The notes below the pieces were generated by a model, which saw nothing but the letters and a program-made list of their open reading frames with translations, was not told the DNA's origin and searched no databases. Shown in pieces: positions 15,107 to 22,986 of a DNA stretch of 64,000 nucleotides. Source of the stretch: Vineibacter terrae (GTDB lineage: Bacteria; Pseudomonadota; Alphaproteobacteria; Reyranellales; Reyranellaceae); the NCBI RefSeq assembly GCF_008039615.1, contig NZ_VDUZ01000013.1:1-64000 (forward strand), given 5' to 3'. The translations under genes and the position numbers were made by a program. Every line of letters starts with the position of its first letter. Within the stretch, counting starts at the first letter, position 1.

Positions 15107-16506
15107 AGCCCGTCATTTGACCACCTATTCAGGCGCAAGCCGGCGAAGCCGCGGGCACCTCTGCTGTCCCGCTTGGGGGCGAATCCACGGGCCTCAAGGG
15201 TATGGACGAACCGCTTTTGGCTGCCGGTCGGCTCCCCGGTGCGCTCGGTCCAGCCCTTCCAGGAAGCAAACATCTCGGACGACTGCGCCCAACCGTTCGG
15301 GTCGATGGTGCACGCCTCGTCCAGCCACAAGGCGATGGAGTCCTCGGCCGCGAGGTATTCCTCCGTGGCCGCGACGACGGTGGCGGGTGCCTTCAGACCA
15401 TCGCGCTGCCAGGTGCGGCAGCCGTCGACCATCCACCGCATGATGGCGGGCCATTCCGCCTTCAACTTCTCTGGCAGCTCAGGATCCCGGCTTTCGGGCG
15501 GGATGGTTACGGTGAATGGCAGCAGGTGCAGTCGTCGGCGCATCGCCTCGTCTACACCCCGCAGGCTGGGGCGATGGTTGCCGACAATGAGCAGCTTGAA
15601 CTGTGGCACGTACTCGAAGAAGTCCTGCCGCATGTACCGCGCCTTGATGCGATCGCCCCCCGTCAGGGATTTGATGCGGGCCTCGTTCCAGCGGCGGCCG
15701 TCGTCGATTTCGGAGGCCACGACCAGGCGGGCGCCGCGCAGGTCGGCCAGCTCGGTCGGGTGCCGCTCGATACGCGAGGCGAGGAAGACGTCGGCCGGTG
15801 CCGTCGTGGCGTAGTCGCCCAGGATGCCGGCAACTGTGTTGACCAGGACGGATTTCCCGTTGGCACCGGTACCCCAGCCGAAGAACAGCGCGTGGGCGGA
15901 CGTATCGCCCGTCAGGGCATAGCCGAGCATGCATTGCAGGAAGCCGATCAGAGCCGGGTCGTTGCTGGTGATCTCGGCAAGGAAGCGCAGCCATCGTGCG
16001 GGGCTGGTGCCCTCGGTGAGGGGCGTGGTAGCCGCAACCTTGGTGCAGTAGGCGAGCGGATCACTGGGCCGTAGGCGGCCGGTGCGCAGATCGACCAGCC
16101 CGCCAGGGGTATTGATCGTCCAAAGATCGGAATCCCATTGGTCGGCGCTGGCGACGAGACGCCTGTCCGATCGCGCCATGCGCTCGACGCCGGCCACCGT
16201 GGCAGCTGAGGCCATCTTTCTCGCTCGGGACGACTCGCTGTCCTGCTTGGGCGCGAATTCCCGACAGACGCCGCGCACGAGGTCATAGACCTCGGTCGTT
16301 CGGTCCTGCTGCCAGCGGCAGCCATCCCAACGCAGCCAACCCATCTGACCGTCGTGGCGCAATTCGCCTGCATGGCGTCCTGCGAACTCGAGCGCCAACC
16401 AGTCTTCGGAACCGGTTGGCGATCGACGCTGCTGCTCGGCGAAGACTGCTTGGGTCGCGGCATTCGCCCATGCCTCATCGGCCATGCTGGAGGCATCAGG
16501 CGGCAT
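15103..16506 (-). CDS. SF3 (D5/P4-type) replicative helicase
   Basis: The 467-residue protein has a D5_N-like middle region (about 125-205). An SF3 AAA+ core follows, with Walker A WGTGANGKSV (about 211-220), Walker B LVVASEID (about 261-268) and the sensor-like LLIVGNHRP (about 305-313). Its C-terminus resembles phage/plasmid primase P4 family proteins. It unwinds origin DNA for autonomous replication. The ATG overlaps the primase stop by 11 bp. A start at codon 8 is also possible. Confidence 0.9.
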   Translation of the reverse strand: MPPDASSMADEAWANAATQAVFAEQQRRSPTGSEDWLALEFAGRHAGELRHDGQMGWLRWDGCRWQQDRTTEVYDLVRGVCREFAPKQDSESSRARKMASAATVAGVERMARSDRRLVASADQWDSDLWTINTPGGLVDLRTGRLRPSDPLAYCTKVAATTPLTEGTSPARWLRFLAEITSNDPALIGFLQCMLGYALTGDTSAHALFFGWGTGANGKSVLVNTVAGILGDYATTAPADVFLASRIERHPTELADLRGARLVVASEIDDGRRWNEARIKSLTGGDRIKARYMRQDFFEYVPQFKLLIVGNHRPSLRGVDEAMRRRLHLLPFTVTIPPESRDPELPEKLKAEWPAIMRWMVDGCRTWQRDGLKAPATVVAATEEYLAAEDSIALWLDEACTIDPNGWAQSSEMFASWKGWTERTGEPTGSQKRFVHTLEARGFAPKRDSRGARGFAGLRLNRWSNDGL

Positions 16507-17365
16507 GACTCACCGCCTCGGCCATCGCCGCGAAGTCTTTGACGCCTGCCGGCGCGACAATGGCGGCGGCCCGCCCAGCATCACGCCATCTCGCCGCTGC
16601 GGCCTCGGCAGCATCGCGGCCCGGCGCATCAGCGTCTCGGAACAGCGTCAGCGCTTCAATGCCGCCCAGGACCGGGAACGTGCGCATGCTGCCGGTCGAC
16701 ATGCACGCCCATATCGGCCGCCAGCCGCTGTTGATGATGGCGAGGCCGTCCTCGATGCCCTCGGACAACCCCAGACCGAGCGTCACGTCTTCGTCTGGCG
16801 TCAGCTTCACAACGGCACCGGCGGACCGGCCCAGCATCATCTTCGCGGGCTGGACGTCGGCCTTGCCGCTGCCATCGGGGCGCAGGTAGGTGCGATGCAC
16901 CCCAGTCGGCTCGTTCGTGATGGCGTCTCGCATCAGGGCGACCATCGCCGGCAGACGGTCGCGCCCGCGCGGGCATTGCGTGTGGAACCGAATGTCTACG
17001 CAGTCGGGCGGTAGCCTGCCGAGGCCTCGGCTCCGTAGGTAGGCTTGGACGACGTGCAGGGGCCCGTGCGCCTCGCCGAAGATTTGGACACCGCGGGCGA
17101 TGGCCTCGCTGCGATCATCCCATAGCGTGGACCGTTGTGCGTCGGCCGTGCGTTGCTCTGCCTCGTCGAGCTGATTGCGGCGTCGCAGCTCGGCGAGGAT
17201 GTCGATTGGGTCGCAACCGGCGAAGCAGCGCACCAACAGAGCGGACTCGCCGTCCGATAGCATCAGGGACGGACTGCGGTCGTCGTGCGAGACGCAGCGG
17301 ACCATGCCGTATCGGCCATGCCAGCGGCCACCAAGCGCGGCGGTGATCGTATGGGCGGTGCTCAT
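16496..17365 (-). CDS. Toprim-domain primase with CHC2-like zinc site
   Basis: The 289-residue protein has a zinc ribbon with C24-x2-H27 and C47-x3-C51. A linker follows, then a Toprim domain (about 190-270) with SEGIEDGLA and LTLFRDADAPGRDAA, the Glu and DxD metal sites. This is the primase partner of the adjacent SF3 helicase, splitting into two genes what P4 alpha fuses in one. The start at 17365 is chosen because ATGA overlaps the upstream stop at 17362. Confidence 0.87.
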   Translation of the reverse strand: MSTAHTITAALGGRWHGRYGMVRCVSHDDRSPSLMLSDGESALLVRCFAGCDPIDILAELRRRNQLDEAEQRTADAQRSTLWDDRSEAIARGVQIFGEAHGPLHVVQAYLRSRGLGRLPPDCVDIRFHTQCPRGRDRLPAMVALMRDAITNEPTGVHRTYLRPDGSGKADVQPAKMMLGRSAGAVVKLTPDEDVTLGLGLSEGIEDGLAIINSGWRPIWACMSTGSMRTFPVLGGIEALTLFRDADAPGRDAAEAAAARWRDAGRAAAIVAPAGVKDFAAMAEAVSHAA

Positions 17366-18300
17366 GCGCCGCCCTCCAGCCACTCGCGGTGGTGCGCGGC
17401 TCGCAGCCTCTCCTCTAGGTCGGGTTCGCCGGCGTGCGTGAACTGATGGAGGCCCAGGTGACTCGCCTCATCTTCGCGTCCATCGATCAAGCAGTTGAGC
17501 TCGCGCCGAGTCAGCTCGGGCCACGGGTCGCTCAACCCCAGCGCGGCGGCGATAATCGGCACGACCGCCTCGACGGCGTGGTGCTTCCGGTTTATCAGGT
17601 CGACGATGAAGCCGAGCCGATCGTAGGCTTCGTCGGGATCATTTTCGGCGGCGATGTGATCATCGACGGCGCGCTCCAGGCTGGCCTTGGTGGAGTCGGG
17701 TCTGGCGTGGTCGTCGCCGCTGCCGAACCGGCGTTCGAATGCCTGCCGTAGGTGCGTTGTCGTCATCTGGTCGTCGAGACGCAGTACATCATCTAATTGG
17801 GCGACGAGATCCTCGGCGCGCTGAGCGGGCGTGCTCGGTTCGCTTGGTGTGGGTGGCGGTGATGGCGTTGCGGTCGCCGGGTCGAAGATCGGACAGGGCG
17901 GCCCGGTCCACGGTCCGCGCTTCGCCGCCTGGTCGTCGGGTGTCAGTAGACCATACGTCTTGCTCAGGGCGCGCAGCGCCTCCCTGACGGTCGAATGCGA
18001 AACACGTTTCGCTTTTTCGGCGTCGAGGCCGGCCAACGCCATGTAGTTCTGCGCGGTCCTGGGCGTGAAGGCGCAGTTGGCCTTAATCCAGCTGAGCCAC
18101 TTGCCGTGTGGCACCTGTGCCTTGGCTTGGCGCAGCAGCGCGCCGGCGCGAAAGGCGTGGTCGATGCCGGTCTGGATTGCCCGCTCACTCTCGGCGTGCG
18201 CTTCGTTGATCAGGTCGGGGAGATCGTCGAGCAGGACGGCCTCGGCCCGGGCCTGCACGACGGGTAGGCGGGCCGCCTCGATGATCCCGGTATTGGACAT
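17362..18300 (-). CDS. DUF3102-like protein
   Basis: Residues 40-95 (HAFRAGALLRQAKAQVPHGK, then WLSWIKANCAFTPRTAQNYM) match the DUF3102 pattern found in phage and plasmid proteins, where TAQxYM lies in a helix-turn-helix-like segment. A Pro/Ser/Thr-rich linker (about 130-160) separates a helical C-terminal domain. It sits directly before the primase with an ATGA overlap, so a role in replication initiation or its control is likely. Length is 312 residues. Confidence 0.7.
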   Translation of the reverse strand: MSNTGIIEAARLPVVQARAEAVLLDDLPDLINEAHAESERAIQTGIDHAFRAGALLRQAKAQVPHGKWLSWIKANCAFTPRTAQNYMALAGLDAEKAKRVSHSTVREALRALSKTYGLLTPDDQAAKRGPWTGPPCPIFDPATATPSPPPTPSEPSTPAQRAEDLVAQLDDVLRLDDQMTTTHLRQAFERRFGSGDDHARPDSTKASLERAVDDHIAAENDPDEAYDRLGFIVDLINRKHHAVEAVVPIIAAALGLSDPWPELTRRELNCLIDGREDEASHLGLHQFTHAGEPDLEERLRAAHHREWLEGGA

Positions 18301-18310
18301 CGAGGTAGCC

Positions 18311-18589
18311 CTACTTCGCCAGCCTATCGACGAGGTCCATGGCGTCCTGCAGGCCTTCGATCACCTCAGCCAGCAGCGCCGGCGGGACGGTGACGCCCTT
18401 GGACGTCGGCACGATCTCGCCGGCCGCGGTCGTGATGTGGAGCCTGATGTCGATGAACTCGCGACCCTTGTAGCTGCGCTGCGCGATGCGGATGCGCTCG
18501 CCGCGCCTCTCGTTCTTGACGATATCGGCCAGGACGACGTCGGCAGGGTCAGTCGGTTGCGTCTCGCGACGCTGAGAGGTAGAAGGCAT
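18311..18589 (-). CDS. PC4/p15-like ssDNA-binding coactivator domain protein
   Basis: The 92-residue protein contains IRIAQRSYKGREFIDIRLHI and PTSKGVTVPPALLAEVIEGL, the beta-sheet and helix of the PC4 fold that binds single-stranded DNA. Bacterial and phage members are thought to act in replication or transcription. It lies 10 bp before the DUF3102-like gene in the replication operon. Its first 13 codons overlap the end of the upstream small gene. Confidence 0.75.
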   Translation of the reverse strand: MPSTSQRRETQPTDPADVVLADIVKNERRGERIRIAQRSYKGREFIDIRLHITTAAGEIVPTSKGVTVPPALLAEVIEGLQDAMDLVDRLAK

Positions 18590-18797
18590 CGTTATTTTCC
18601 GTTGCTGAGATGACTTCGCCCGCTCCGGGGTTTTCCTCGGGCGGGCGTTTCTTTGAGGGGATGCTTTGCGCCGGCATCGCGCGAGAAGAGGTCAGGATCG
18701 GCGCGCCGGCCATGCCCTCCCGGGACAGCAGGAGAGGTGCGTAGAGCCTGTTGCCGGCCCGGATCTGGGCGGGGGTCGGACGGCGAGTCCGCGGCAT
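18549..18797 (-). CDS. Small hypothetical protein coupled to AlpA-type gene
   Basis: The start is at 18797, where the AlpA stop and this ATG share TGATG. The first 35 residues (MPRTRRPTPAQIRAGNRLYA, then PLLL) look like a genuine basic small protein. The last 40 run across a GC hairpin and overlap the PC4 gene by 41 bp, so the true end is uncertain. A frameshift, or a short protein with a read-through tail, is possible. Function unknown. Confidence 0.45.
   Translation of the reverse strand: MPRTRRPTPAQIRAGNRLYAPLLLSREGMAGAPILTSSRAMPAQSIPSKKRPPEENPGAGEVISATENNDAFYLSASRDATD
18617..18654 (+). terminator. Terminator-like hairpin (reads on + strand)
   Basis: CGCCCGC (18617-18623) and GCGGGCG (18641-18647) form a GC-rich stem, and TTTCTTT follows on the + strand. 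It lies inside a minus-strand gene, so it would stop antisense transcripts or act as structure in the leftward mRNA. Its position inside coding sequence lowers confidence. Confidence 0.35.
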
Positions 18798-19006
18798 CAG
18801 GCGGCCCGTTTGCTGGCCAACCACGTCAGGAGGTCATCGCGCATGATGAGGCGACGCTTACCCAGTTTCAGGCTGGCGAGCTCGCCATGCTTCAGCGCGA
18901 GATAGATGTAGGAGCGACCAATGCCCGTCGCCTCGACCGCTTCCTCAACGGAATAGCTGATCTTGACGGGGAGGGCAGGGGCCGCGGCGGTGGCGGTGTT
19001 CTGCAT
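18797..19006 (-). CDS. AlpA/excisionase-type helix-turn-helix protein
   Basis: The 69-residue protein has YSVEEAVEATGIGRSYIYLA followed by LKHGELASLKLGKRRLIMRD, the HTH_17/excisionase signature (winged HTH with the GKRR.I wing). AlpA-type proteins switch on integrase or excision functions in P4-like satellites and PICIs. The start at 19006 gives a compact protein; an ATG at 19018 is equally open. It sits between the replication genes and the integrase pair, the usual regulatory position. Confidence 0.82.
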   Translation of the reverse strand: MQNTATAAAPALPVKISYSVEEAVEATGIGRSYIYLALKHGELASLKLGKRRLIMRDDLLTWLASKRAA

Positions 19007-19110
19007 TCTGTCGTCCATGAGTTCGTGGTGGACGACAGACCATCTATGCCAGTCGATGCCCGGCAAACAGACCCAAAATTTCGGAGCGGGCCTTTACACC
19101 GGTGCAAGAC

Positions 19111-20064
19111 TCACGTGCTGGTTTTTACCCCGGTCAGTCGGCCGGGTCGTCCTTTGCGCTTCGGCGGTTTCACCTTCTTCGCCTTGCCCCTGTCCGCCTC
19201 GCCCCTCTCGCCGACGATCCGGTTCCGAATGTCGTGTGCGTTCAGATCGTCGATCCAAGCACCCGTGAAGCCGAGGTCGTGTTCCTGGCCGTCCTCGGTT
19301 CTGACCAGAAGGCGTTGGGCGAACGCAGGCGGAACCTGCCAAGCCTCATCAATCGAGAGAAGGGCCTCTCCCGCGCGCCGGCGCTTCGGCACGATGGTAG
19401 ACGCCTGGTGTAGCAGGTAGTACGCGGTGGCGAAAAACTCCGAGAGGCCGGCTGGCGTAAGGAGTTCCACGCCGACATCCTCGAGGATGTACCAAGCTGC
19501 CCACAGGTGGCTGACAGATTTGTACCTGGGCCAAAGGTGCTTCTTGATGTTCTGCTTTCCACCCCCCACTACCCGGTTTCTACGGCACCATTCTGCGATG
19601 CCGTCGATGGCTCGTGTGAGAGACGCCTCTGGCTGCGTCTCCGGCTGCTGCCAGCGCGAGACGACCCATCGGAGGATGTAGCCGCTCGCGATATGAGCAA
19701 GCCAGTCGCGGTCTAGCATGCGGCGGACGATCAGCCGCCAGTCCTCTCGGCCGTCGAAGCTGAGTGCCACGTCGGGATCTACCGTCAGTGGGACGCCGGC
19801 TTCGCGGAGGCCCTGCACGATGCTGAGCGACTGATCGGCAAAGATGGCATGGTTGAGCCGGATGATGTCTTCGTATTGCTCGACGCCGGGGGAGCACATG
19901 ACGGACAGCGTGTAGATGAAATCTCGCTGGGCCAGGACGTTGTTTGCGATCGCGGACAGCTTGTCCAGATCCTCCTCGCCGTTCAGCTCAGCGATGGCGA
20001 CTTCGGGGATCTCGAGCAGCGCATCATTGTCGAAGTGAGCTGACGGAAGATCGAGCAGCGGCAT
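19111..20064 (-). CDS. Unknown protein translationally coupled to the integrase
   Basis: A 317-residue protein whose ATG shares TGATG with the integrase stop. It has no signal or membrane segment. The N-terminal third is acidic, the middle is aromatic-rich and helical (WLAHIASGYILRWVVSRWQQ; WAAWYILEDVGVELL), and the C-terminus is a Lys/Arg-rich tail (KAKKVKPPKRKGRPGRLTG). The basic tail suggests nucleic acid binding. I recognise no family. Coupling to int suggests a role in integration/excision or in satellite establishment. Confidence 0.7.
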   Translation of the reverse strand: MPLLDLPSAHFDNDALLEIPEVAIAELNGEEDLDKLSAIANNVLAQRDFIYTLSVMCSPGVEQYEDIIRLNHAIFADQSLSIVQGLREAGVPLTVDPDVALSFDGREDWRLIVRRMLDRDWLAHIASGYILRWVVSRWQQPETQPEASLTRAIDGIAEWCRRNRVVGGGKQNIKKHLWPRYKSVSHLWAAWYILEDVGVELLTPAGLSEFFATAYYLLHQASTIVPKRRRAGEALLSIDEAWQVPPAFAQRLLVRTEDGQEHDLGFTGAWIDDLNAHDIRNRIVGERGEADRGKAKKVKPPKRKGRPGRLTGVKTST

Positions 20065-21452
20065 CAGCTGACCTCCTGCGGCGAGCGACCGTCGGCAATA
20101 TCTCGTACCTTGCGATCGACTTTCAGCCCAAACCGCGGCGCACCCTTGCGGATGGCATCGCGGATGTAAGAGGGGGCGAGGTGGCCATAGTGCTTCTCGA
20201 CCATGCGGGTGTCGCTGTGACCGAGGTTCTTGGCGACGACGAGCAACGGGACGCCGTTCATCACGGCGTGCGATGCCCAGGTGTGACGCAGGCCATGGAA
20301 CGAAATCCGTGGCGTGATTTTCGCGGCCTTGCATGCCGCACGCATCGGTCGGGCCTGATGCGCCGTGCGCCAAGCCGTGCCGTCGGCGTGCGCGAACAGC
20401 AGCACCGGATCATCATCGTCAAGGGGTGGTCCTTGGTTATGCCCGCGCCGGTCGGCTTGCTCGGCTTCCCGCTTCGCCAGCTCGGCCGCCCTGACCATTG
20501 CCGTCCGTTTGAAGAACGCCGCGCCTTCCGCGGTGAGTTCGATGTGGCGGGCCTTCCCGCTCTTGCTCTCTCGGATCAGCAGCGTCTCAGAGTCGGGGTT
20601 GAAGTCCTCGACCAACAACCGGCCCAGCTCGCCGTAGCGCGCGCCGCTCAACAGCGCCGCCGTGATTAGTGAGCGGAAATCCGGCGCGGCCGCGTTGATG
20701 AGACGCTGGGATTCCGCGAGCGACAGGTATCGGACCCGGGCGGCGTCAACGCTTTCGAAGGGCTTCACCCGACGCCATTCGACGTCCGAGGTGACGTGCC
20801 CCTCCTTGAACTGGTGGTTCAAGGCCGCCTTCAGCACGGTTAGCACGCGGTTCGCGGTTGATCGGCGCCGGCGTTTGGCCTCGTCGCTGTCATCGGCCGC
20901 GCGGTGCCGCTGGTCCTGGCCCGGCTTCGTGCGGAGGCGGGCAGAGGCCTTCGCGAGATCCCGATGCCACTTTCGGATCGCCTTCGTCGTGAGCGCGGCG
21001 ATCTCGGTGTCGCCCAGCGCCGGCAGGATGAATGCCTCCGCCTTGTAGCGGGTATCCCGCGCCGATTTTCGGTTGTCCTCGAGGAAAGCAAGATATTCCT
21101 CGACCGCCGCGCGCACCGTGAGGGGCCCGGCTGGCGTCTGTGTCGCCTTGGCTGCCTCGGTGTGCCGGCGCCGCGCCTCATCCTGGGCCTGCTTGAACGA
21201 CAGTACCGCTGCACCGTCGGCGTTGGCGAAATCGTCGGCCACGCCGATGCGCTCGACGGTATAGGCCTGCTGGCCGGCGTACCGACGGACCACCCAGGCG
21301 CCGGCGACCTGCTGGCCGCGCCTGCCCTTGGCCTTGCGGTAGCCGAGGTGCAGGCCAGGCTCGATGGCGCGGTAGTAGGGCTTGCCCCGAGGTTTCAGCC
21401 GCTCCCGCGCCGCCCTGCTATCCAACGAGGCATCCTTGATCGTGCGTGCCAT
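20064..21452 (-). CDS. int: Tyrosine recombinase (element integrase)
   Basis: The 462-residue protein catalyses site-specific recombination at the tRNA-Glu att core. It has an N-terminal arm-binding region with GLHLGYRK, a SAM-like core-binding domain (about 110-170), and a C-terminal catalytic domain with R272 (LLSGARYGEL), H386-x2-R389 (HGLRHTWAS), H412 (LGHSD) and the nucleophile Y422. Residues 430-462 form a basic tail. The start at 21452 gives the usual MARTIKDASL-type N-terminus; a longer in-frame reading exists but overlaps likely arm sites. It is adjacent to attR and transcribed inward. Confidence 0.92.
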   Translation of the reverse strand: MARTIKDASLDSRAARERLKPRGKPYYRAIEPGLHLGYRKAKGRRGQQVAGAWVVRRYAGQQAYTVERIGVADDFANADGAAVLSFKQAQDEARRRHTEAAKATQTPAGPLTVRAAVEEYLAFLEDNRKSARDTRYKAEAFILPALGDTEIAALTTKAIRKWHRDLAKASARLRTKPGQDQRHRAADDSDEAKRRRRSTANRVLTVLKAALNHQFKEGHVTSDVEWRRVKPFESVDAARVRYLSLAESQRLINAAAPDFRSLITAALLSGARYGELGRLLVEDFNPDSETLLIRESKSGKARHIELTAEGAAFFKRTAMVRAAELAKREAEQADRRGHNQGPPLDDDDPVLLFAHADGTAWRTAHQARPMRAACKAAKITPRISFHGLRHTWASHAVMNGVPLLVVAKNLGHSDTRMVEKHYGHLAPSYIRDAIRKGAPRFGLKVDRKVRDIADGRSPQEVS

Positions 21453-21473
21453 TGGCCGTTCTTCCCGGGGGCG

Positions 21474-21554
21474 GTGTCCAATCGTGTCGAACAGGGACCG
21501 CGCGCCGATGCGCTGTGCAGGGCTGCAACTGTCCGTGTCCAACACCGTGTCCAA
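21474..21554. promoter_or_regulatory. Repeated GTGTCCAA sites between int and attR
   Basis: GTGTCCAA occurs at 21474-21481, 21535-21542 and 21547-21554, with a one-mismatch copy GTGTCGAA at 21484-21491. A related ATGTCCAA sits near attL (3334-3341). Clustered direct repeats flanking a tyrosine-recombinase core are typical arm-type integrase or excisionase sites. The region also holds the int promoter, so autoregulation is possible. Confidence 0.5.
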
Positions 21555-21650
21555 TATACGCACCCGGATTGCCCCGGACAAGGACGGATGAAAAGCGGCG
21601 TAAATGCTGGATTTATGGGACGTTCGCGGATGCCAGCGGACGGCAGATTA

Positions 21651-21697
21651 GCCCTCTCACGGCTGAAACAGGGGTTCGAATCCCCTAGGGGGCGCCA
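21651..21697 (+). repeat. attR: 47-bp copy of the tRNA-Glu 3' end
   Basis: Identical over 47 bp to 3252-3298 but lacking the tRNA 5' half, so it is not a functional tRNA. It marks the right boundary of the satellite. The next 40 bp contain the orphaned terminator of the tRNA gene. Confidence 0.95.
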
Positions 21698-22983
21698 GAC
21701 GCCAGGACCACCGCAGAACGTCGCGTTTCTGCGGTTTTTTCATGCCCGGCAGAAGCCGCGTTTGATGGCTGGGACGGGCTGGGCTGGGCGCAACGAGCCA
21801 GGCCCATTACAGCGGCATAGCTTCCCGGTGAGACGCGCCAGTAAAGCGCTGTGACGACAGCGATGCTCGACAAGTGCAGCACCCAGCCGGCCACGAAGCT
21901 TCCCGTCAGGTCGTGCAGGGCGGCGACGATCCACGGCGGCATCGCCGCGATCAGGAAACCGCCGCCCTGCATGAGGGCGGACAGCGCGCCCGCCTGGGCC
22001 GGATCGCGCAGGTGGTCGAGGGCGACGACCATGGAAAGGGAAAAGCAGCCCCCCAGCCCCGCACCGAGCAGAGCCATCCAGAGGATGGGCGCAGCCTCGG
22101 GCTTCAGCACGAGGGCGACGAAGCCTATCGCCTGCATGGCGAGCGTAAGCCACAGCCATAGCCGGCGATCCTGTCGCCTGCCGGCCAGCACCGGCAGCAA
22201 CAAGGCCGCGCCCGCCTGACACGCCGCCATGATCGCCAGCAGGCTGCCGCTCGCGGCGGCGCTCCAGCCGAGGTCCTGATAGTACGGCGCCAGCCAGGCA
22301 ACGACGGTCGAGTAGCCGCCATTGACGAGGCCGAAGCACGCCATCAGCAGCCACGTTCGCGGCCGCCCGAGGAAGGTGGTCGCGGTGTTTCCGTCTATCC
22401 GCGGCTCTACGTCCTGCGGCAGGCTGCGCGCGACCAGCCAAAGGGCGAGCACGGCTGGCAACGCCATCCAGGCGAGACCGGCATGCCAATCGTCGGCGGC
22501 CGCGGCAATCAGCGGCGCTGCCTGCGCGCCAAGCGCGCCGCCGCCCATCAGCATGGCCGAATAGAGCCCCATGACCGCGCCGACATGGAGGGGAAAATGC
22601 CGCTTGATGATGCCCGGAAGGACGGCCTGCACGATCGCCGCACCGAGCCCGAGCAGTGCCGCCGTGCCCACCATCTGCAAGCCGGACGTGGCGAACAGGC
22701 GCAGGAATGACGCAAGGCCGAGGACGGCAACCGCCGTCACGACCGACCGACGCGCGCCGATGCGGACCTGCAATGACGGGCCGGCGAAGGCAAGGACGCC
22801 CGTCAACAGCATCGGCACGAGAGTCAGCAGTGCGATGCCTTGCAGGTCGAGGCCGGTCTGTGCGCCGATATCCGCTGCGAGCGGCCCGACACCCGTGATG
22901 AAGGGCCTCAGATTGAGCCCCACAAGGGCGATGGCCAGGAGCAGCAGGCCGCGACCGGTTGTCGTTGTCGCCTCGCGTTCCAT
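21685..22983 (-). CDS. CynX/NimT-type MFS transporter
   Basis: A 432-residue inner-membrane protein with about 12 predicted helices. GLNLRPFITGVGPLAADI near the N-terminus is characteristic of the cyanate/2-nitroimidazole transporter branch of the MFS. The last ~35 residues form a polar tail encoded across the tRNA terminator, and its TAG stop (21685-21687) lies inside the attR core. The true pre-insertion C-terminus is probably the same, because that core belongs to the tRNA. It begins 3 bp after the deaminase stop, so the two are co-transcribed. The substrate is unknown; no cyanase gene is present. Confidence 0.8.
   Translation of the reverse strand: MEREATTTTGRGLLLLAIALVGLNLRPFITGVGPLAADIGAQTGLDLQGIALLTLVPMLLTGVLAFAGPSLQVRIGARRSVVTAVAVLGLASFLRLFATSGLQMVGTAALLGLGAAIVQAVLPGIIKRHFPLHVGAVMGLYSAMLMGGGALGAQAAPLIAAAADDWHAGLAWMALPAVLALWLVARSLPQDVEPRIDGNTATTFLGRPRTWLLMACFGLVNGGYSTVVAWLAPYYQDLGWSAAASGSLLAIMAACQAGAALLLPVLAGRRQDRRLWLWLTLAMQAIGFVALVLKPEAAPILWMALLGAGLGGCFSLSMVVALDHLRDPAQAGALSALMQGGGFLIAAMPPWIVAALHDLTGSFVAGWVLHLSSIAVVTALYWRVSPGSYAAVMGLARCAQPSPSQPSNAASAGHEKTAETRRSAVVLASGAP
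21711..21740 (+). terminator. Intrinsic terminator, originally of tRNA-Glu
   Basis: CCGCAGAA (21711-21718) pairs with TTCTGCGG (21727-21734) and is followed by six T. It lies 13 bp after the CCA of the attR copy, where the terminator of the uninterrupted tRNA-Glu gene would be. The insertion has moved it 18.4 kb from the tRNA. Confidence 0.85.
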
Positions 22984-22986
22984 TGC

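Larger units (their letters stand above)
3252..21697. mobile_element. Integrated phage satellite resembling a capsid-forming PICI, in tRNA-Glu
   Basis: Perfect 47-bp direct repeats at 3252-3298 and 21651-21697 flank 18.4 kb. A tyrosine integrase lies next to the right repeat. The contents are an AlpA-type regulator, PC4-like and DUF3102-like proteins, Toprim primase, SF3 helicase, portal, protease, HK97 capsid, two small head-associated proteins, HNH nuclease, TerS and TerL. I see no tail, tape measure, baseplate, holin or endolysin gene. Known cf-PICIs (E. coli EcCIEDL933 is the reference I recall) have this combination and a similar size. The alternative is a siphophage prophage that lost its tail and lysis region. 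The compact coupled gene order and perfect att repeats argue for a selected unit, but mobility is not shown. Confidence 0.8.

Noticed and set aside
3252-21697. Interpretation as a complete inducible prophage
   Set aside because: No tail tape measure, tail tube, baseplate, holin or endolysin could be found, so it cannot form plaques alone.
21651-21697. Second tRNA-Glu gene
   Set aside because: Only the 3' 47 bases are present; the acceptor 5' strand and D arm are missing, so it is the attR repeat.
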